Assembly: GCA_937129505.1 (NCBI GenBank)
Contig: CAKZNJ010000082.1
Span: 1 to 7,357, forward strand
Source of the DNA: an uncultured Anaerolineae bacterium
GTDB taxonomy: Bacteria; Chloroflexota; Anaerolineae; Anaerolineales; UBA4823
DNA length: 7,357 bases
Direction of reading: 5' to 3'
Shown here: positions 5,365-7,357 of the stretch, piece after piece
How positions within the stretch are numbered: position 1 is the first letter of the stretch
Layout: each line of letters opens with the position of its first letter
Translations under genes and position numbers: made by a program
Notes under the pieces: generated by a model
Database searches by the model: none
Seen by the model: the letters and a program-made list of their open reading frames with translations, nothing else
Told to the model about the DNA's origin: nothing

Positions 5365-6526
5365 AGCTGCACAGAGAATGCAAACCCTACAAACACAATT
5401 TTTTGCCGGTTTAGCAACGCGGATTGCTGCGCTCGAGGCACGGGGGATCAAAGTAATCCGTCTGGATGTTGGCTCACCTGATCTACCGCCTCCTGCCACC
5501 ATTTTAGATGCGCTCTATCGCTCGGCGAGTCTACCTGATACCCACGGCTATCAACCTCATCGGGGAAGTGAAGCACTGCTGGAGGCTTGGTCTGGGATGT
5601 ATGAAAATGTTTATGGCGTAGGTGTTGACCCGAAGAGTGAGATTGTACCTTTATTAGGTTCAAAAGAAGGTATTTTTCATTTCACCCAAGCGTTCGTTGA
5701 TGCTGGAGATGTCGTTTTAATCCCTGATCCAGGATATTTGACCTATGAAGCTGCAACGCGCTTTGCCGGTGGTGAAGTTTATCGGATGCCGTTATTGCCT
5801 GAAAACGATTATCTGCCAGACGTTGATTCTATCCCGCAGGAGATCGCTCAGATGGCAAAGCTGATGTGGCTCAACTACCCCAATAACCCAACCGCGGCAG
5901 TAGCGAATTTGGAATTTTTCGAGCGGGCGGTCGAATTTGCGAAACAGTACAATCTTTTAGTCTGTCATGATGCTGCTTATACCCAAATCGTCTTTGATGG
6001 TTATCAATCTCCCTCTATTTTTCAAGTTGATGTAAACAAAGAGACCTCGGTGGAGTTCAACACGCTCTCCAAATCGCACAACATGGCGGGGTGGCGAGTA
6101 GGAGCAGCGATTGGAAATGCTACTGTTCTGAAAACCCTTTATACCTTGAAAACCCAAGTAGACTCGGGGCACTTTCGCCCGATTCTAGACGCTGCAGTGC
6201 AAGCGATGACAGAAGATCAAGGTTGGTTACTGGAACGCAATCATATCTATCAACGTCGGCGAGATTTAATCGTTAAAGCCTTGAACGAAATGGGTATAAA
6301 AGCACGCACGCCCTTGGCTTCTCTCTATGTGTGGATGCCCTTGCCGGAAGGCTGGCGAAGCGATGAGTTTTGTAAGCAACTTCTGGAGGAAGCTCATGTA
6401 AGCCTGACACCGGGCAACGTCTTCGGTATTTATGGGGAGGGCTATGCACGCATTTGTTTTTGTCTCGCAGATGAGCTCATATTGGAAGCAATGGATCGGC
6501 TTGCGGATTGGATGGCAAAACGATGA
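5357..6526 (+). CDS. Class I/II PLP-dependent aminotransferase, probable aromatic or prephenate aminotransferase
   Basis: This 389-residue fold-type I aminotransferase has the LDVGSPDLPPP opening (36-46), NYPNNPT (173-179), HDAAY (204-208, Asp205 for the pyridine nitrogen and Tyr208), SKSHNMAGWRVG with the Schiff-base Lys239, and Arg365 (YARICF) for the substrate carboxylate. The overall pattern is close to LL-diaminopimelate, alanine and aspartate aminotransferases, so similarity alone does not fix its substrate. Its location between aroE and aroC, after tyrA and aroH, suggests it makes arogenate from prephenate or converts 4-hydroxyphenylpyruvate and phenylpyruvate to Tyr and Phe. The start at 5357 overlaps aroE by 8 nt with GAGGA 12 nt upstream; an in-frame ATG at 5378 (residue 8) is an alternative. 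Its stop overlaps the aroC start (ATGA). Confidence 0.9.
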   Translation: MVEAAQRMQTLQTQFFAGLATRIAALEARGIKVIRLDVGSPDLPPPATILDALYRSASLPDTHGYQPHRGSEALLEAWSGMYENVYGVGVDPKSEIVPLLGSKEGIFHFTQAFVDAGDVVLIPDPGYLTYEAATRFAGGEVYRMPLLPENDYLPDVDSIPQEIAQMAKLMWLNYPNNPTAAVANLEFFERAVEFAKQYNLLVCHDAAYTQIVFDGYQSPSIFQVDVNKETSVEFNTLSKSHNMAGWRVGAAIGNATVLKTLYTLKTQVDSGHFRPILDAAVQAMTEDQGWLLERNHIYQRRRDLIVKALNEMGIKARTPLASLYVWMPLPEGWRSDEFCKQLLEEAHVSLTPGNVFGIYGEGYARICFCLADELILEAMDRLADWMAKR

Positions 6527-7357
6527 ACCTGCGATTTTTGACGGCTGGCGAATCGCACGGTCCGGCTTTATTGGCGATCTTAGAAGGCATACCCGCCGGC
6601 TTGCATTTAGATGTTGACTATGTGGATCATGAATTATTGCGCCGCCAAAGCGGTTATGGGGCAGGGCCGCGCATGAAGATCGAAAAAGATCAGGCGATTT
6701 TTCTCAGTGGCGTAATGGAGGGCAGAACCATCGGTGCCCCGCTAGCGATCCTGATTGAGAATCTCGATCACGACCGTTGGAAGGGAAAGTCAATTGAAGC
6801 GATGACAATACCTCGCCCAGGGCACGCCGATTTGACGGCAACCTTGAAATACGGCTATACGGATTTGCGTCCGGCTTTGGAGCGCGCCTCAGCGCGCGAG
6901 ACTGCTGCTCGCGTTGCTGTCGGTGCTGTCTGCAAGCTGTATTTACAAGAGTTTGGAATTCGGGTGCACGGTTATGTCCGCTCAATTGCCGAAATTGAGG
7001 CACAAATTGACTCAATTCCTATAGAAGAGCGATTTGAGCGAGCTGAAGCCTCCCCCTTGCGTTGTCCCGACGATCAGGCTGCTCAGGCGATGCAAGGACG
7101 CATCCGTAGCGCGATGGACGAGAAGGAGACCCTAGGGGGCGTTTTAGAAGTGATTGCATTGGGTGTGCCGCCGGGTTTAGGCTCACATGTGCAATGGGAT
7201 CGCCGTTTGGAGGCGCGCCTCGGAGCAGCACTCTTGAGCATCCAAGCCATAAAAGGCGTGGAAGTGGGTAATGCTTTTGAAAACACTCGCCTGCCGGGCA
7301 CACAGGCACAAGATGGCATTTACTTGGAGGGTGAGAAGCTGGTGCGGCGAACTACCC
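6523..7357 (+). CDS. aroC: Chorismate synthase, N-terminal 278 residues (cut by window edge)
   Basis: The protein begins MNLRFLTAGESHGPAL, the invariant start of chorismate synthase, which eliminates phosphate from EPSP using reduced FMN. GESHG (9-13) carries His12, and RPGHAD (98-103) carries His101; these correspond to the two active-site histidines of the family (His10 and His106 in E. coli). RQSGYGAGPRMKIE (41-54) and ERASARETAARVAVGA are further signatures, and KGVEVGNAF lies near the right edge. About 110 residues are probably missing, judging by the usual length near 390. The start lies in the aminotransferase stop (ATGA), and no strong independent ribosome binding site is seen, so translation is probably coupled. 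Reduced flavin must come from elsewhere, since the visible part shows no oxidoreductase fusion. Confidence 0.97.
   Translation, partial: MNLRFLTAGESHGPALLAILEGIPAGLHLDVDYVDHELLRRQSGYGAGPRMKIEKDQAIFLSGVMEGRTIGAPLAILIENLDHDRWKGKSIEAMTIPRPGHADLTATLKYGYTDLRPALERASARETAARVAVGAVCKLYLQEFGIRVHGYVRSIAEIEAQIDSIPIEERFERAEASPLRCPDDQAAQAMQGRIRSAMDEKETLGGVLEVIALGVPPGLGSHVQWDRRLEARLGAALLSIQAIKGVEVGNAFENTRLPGTQAQDGIYLEGEKLVRRTT

Noticed and set aside
6704..7319. Minus-strand ORFs of 78-103 codons inside aroC
   Set aside because: Low-complexity Arg/Pro/Ser-rich antisense shadows of a strongly conserved chorismate synthase.
1..7357. Mobile elements, CRISPR arrays, tRNA or rRNA genes, defence systems
   Set aside because: No repeat array, transposase, tRNA-like cloverleaf or defence-type protein is visible. 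All space is explained by guaB, the regulatory region and the aro genes.

Overview
The window looks like chromosomal DNA of a free-living bacterium with roughly balanced GC content. It carries a complete-looking run of aromatic amino acid genes on the + strand and the start of a divergent guaB on the - strand. The gene families fit a deep-branching thermophile-like or Chloroflexota-type (for example Anaerolineae) bacterium: a Thermotoga-type Ibeta DAHP synthase, a Bacillus-type AroH chorismate mutase, a class II EPSP synthase and a class I aminotransferase. This lineage is an inference from family type and operon style; nothing here proves it.

Layout. Positions 1-430 (-) hold the N-terminal part of IMP dehydrogenase (guaB). 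Positions 431-658 are a divergent regulatory region, with a candidate guaB promoter, a GTGA-N4-TCAC palindrome and a near-consensus sigma-A promoter (TTGACT-N17-TAGAAT) facing the aro genes. Positions 659-804 form a ribosome-mediated attenuator: a 26-codon leader peptide that is not annotated by size-limited ORF callers, with eight Phe/Tyr codons among ten consecutive codons, a protector hairpin (683-690:727-734), an antiterminator (722-730:780-788, 9/9 complementary) and a perfect intrinsic terminator (773-804). After it come aroH (chorismate mutase), aroF (DAHP synthase), tyrA (prephenate dehydrogenase), aroA (EPSP synthase), aroE (shikimate dehydrogenase), a PLP aminotransferase and the 5' part of aroC (chorismate synthase), which runs off the right edge.

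How it works together. AroF makes DAHP (first step). AroE, AroA and AroC carry out the shikimate-to-chorismate segment apart from shikimate kinase. AroH turns chorismate into prephenate, TyrA takes prephenate toward tyrosine, and the aminotransferase probably does the transamination (prephenate to arogenate, or the keto acid to Tyr/Phe). From aroF on, gaps are 7 nt or less or genes overlap, so this is one transcript with translational coupling. The leader would sense charged tRNA-Phe and tRNA-Tyr, adding transcriptional control to the feedback inhibition expected of the ferredoxin-like domain of AroF. aroB, aroD/aroQ, aroK and pheA are not in the window.

The main discovery candidate is the Phe/Tyr leader-peptide attenuator. 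All four elements of a classical attenuator can be read directly in the sequence.
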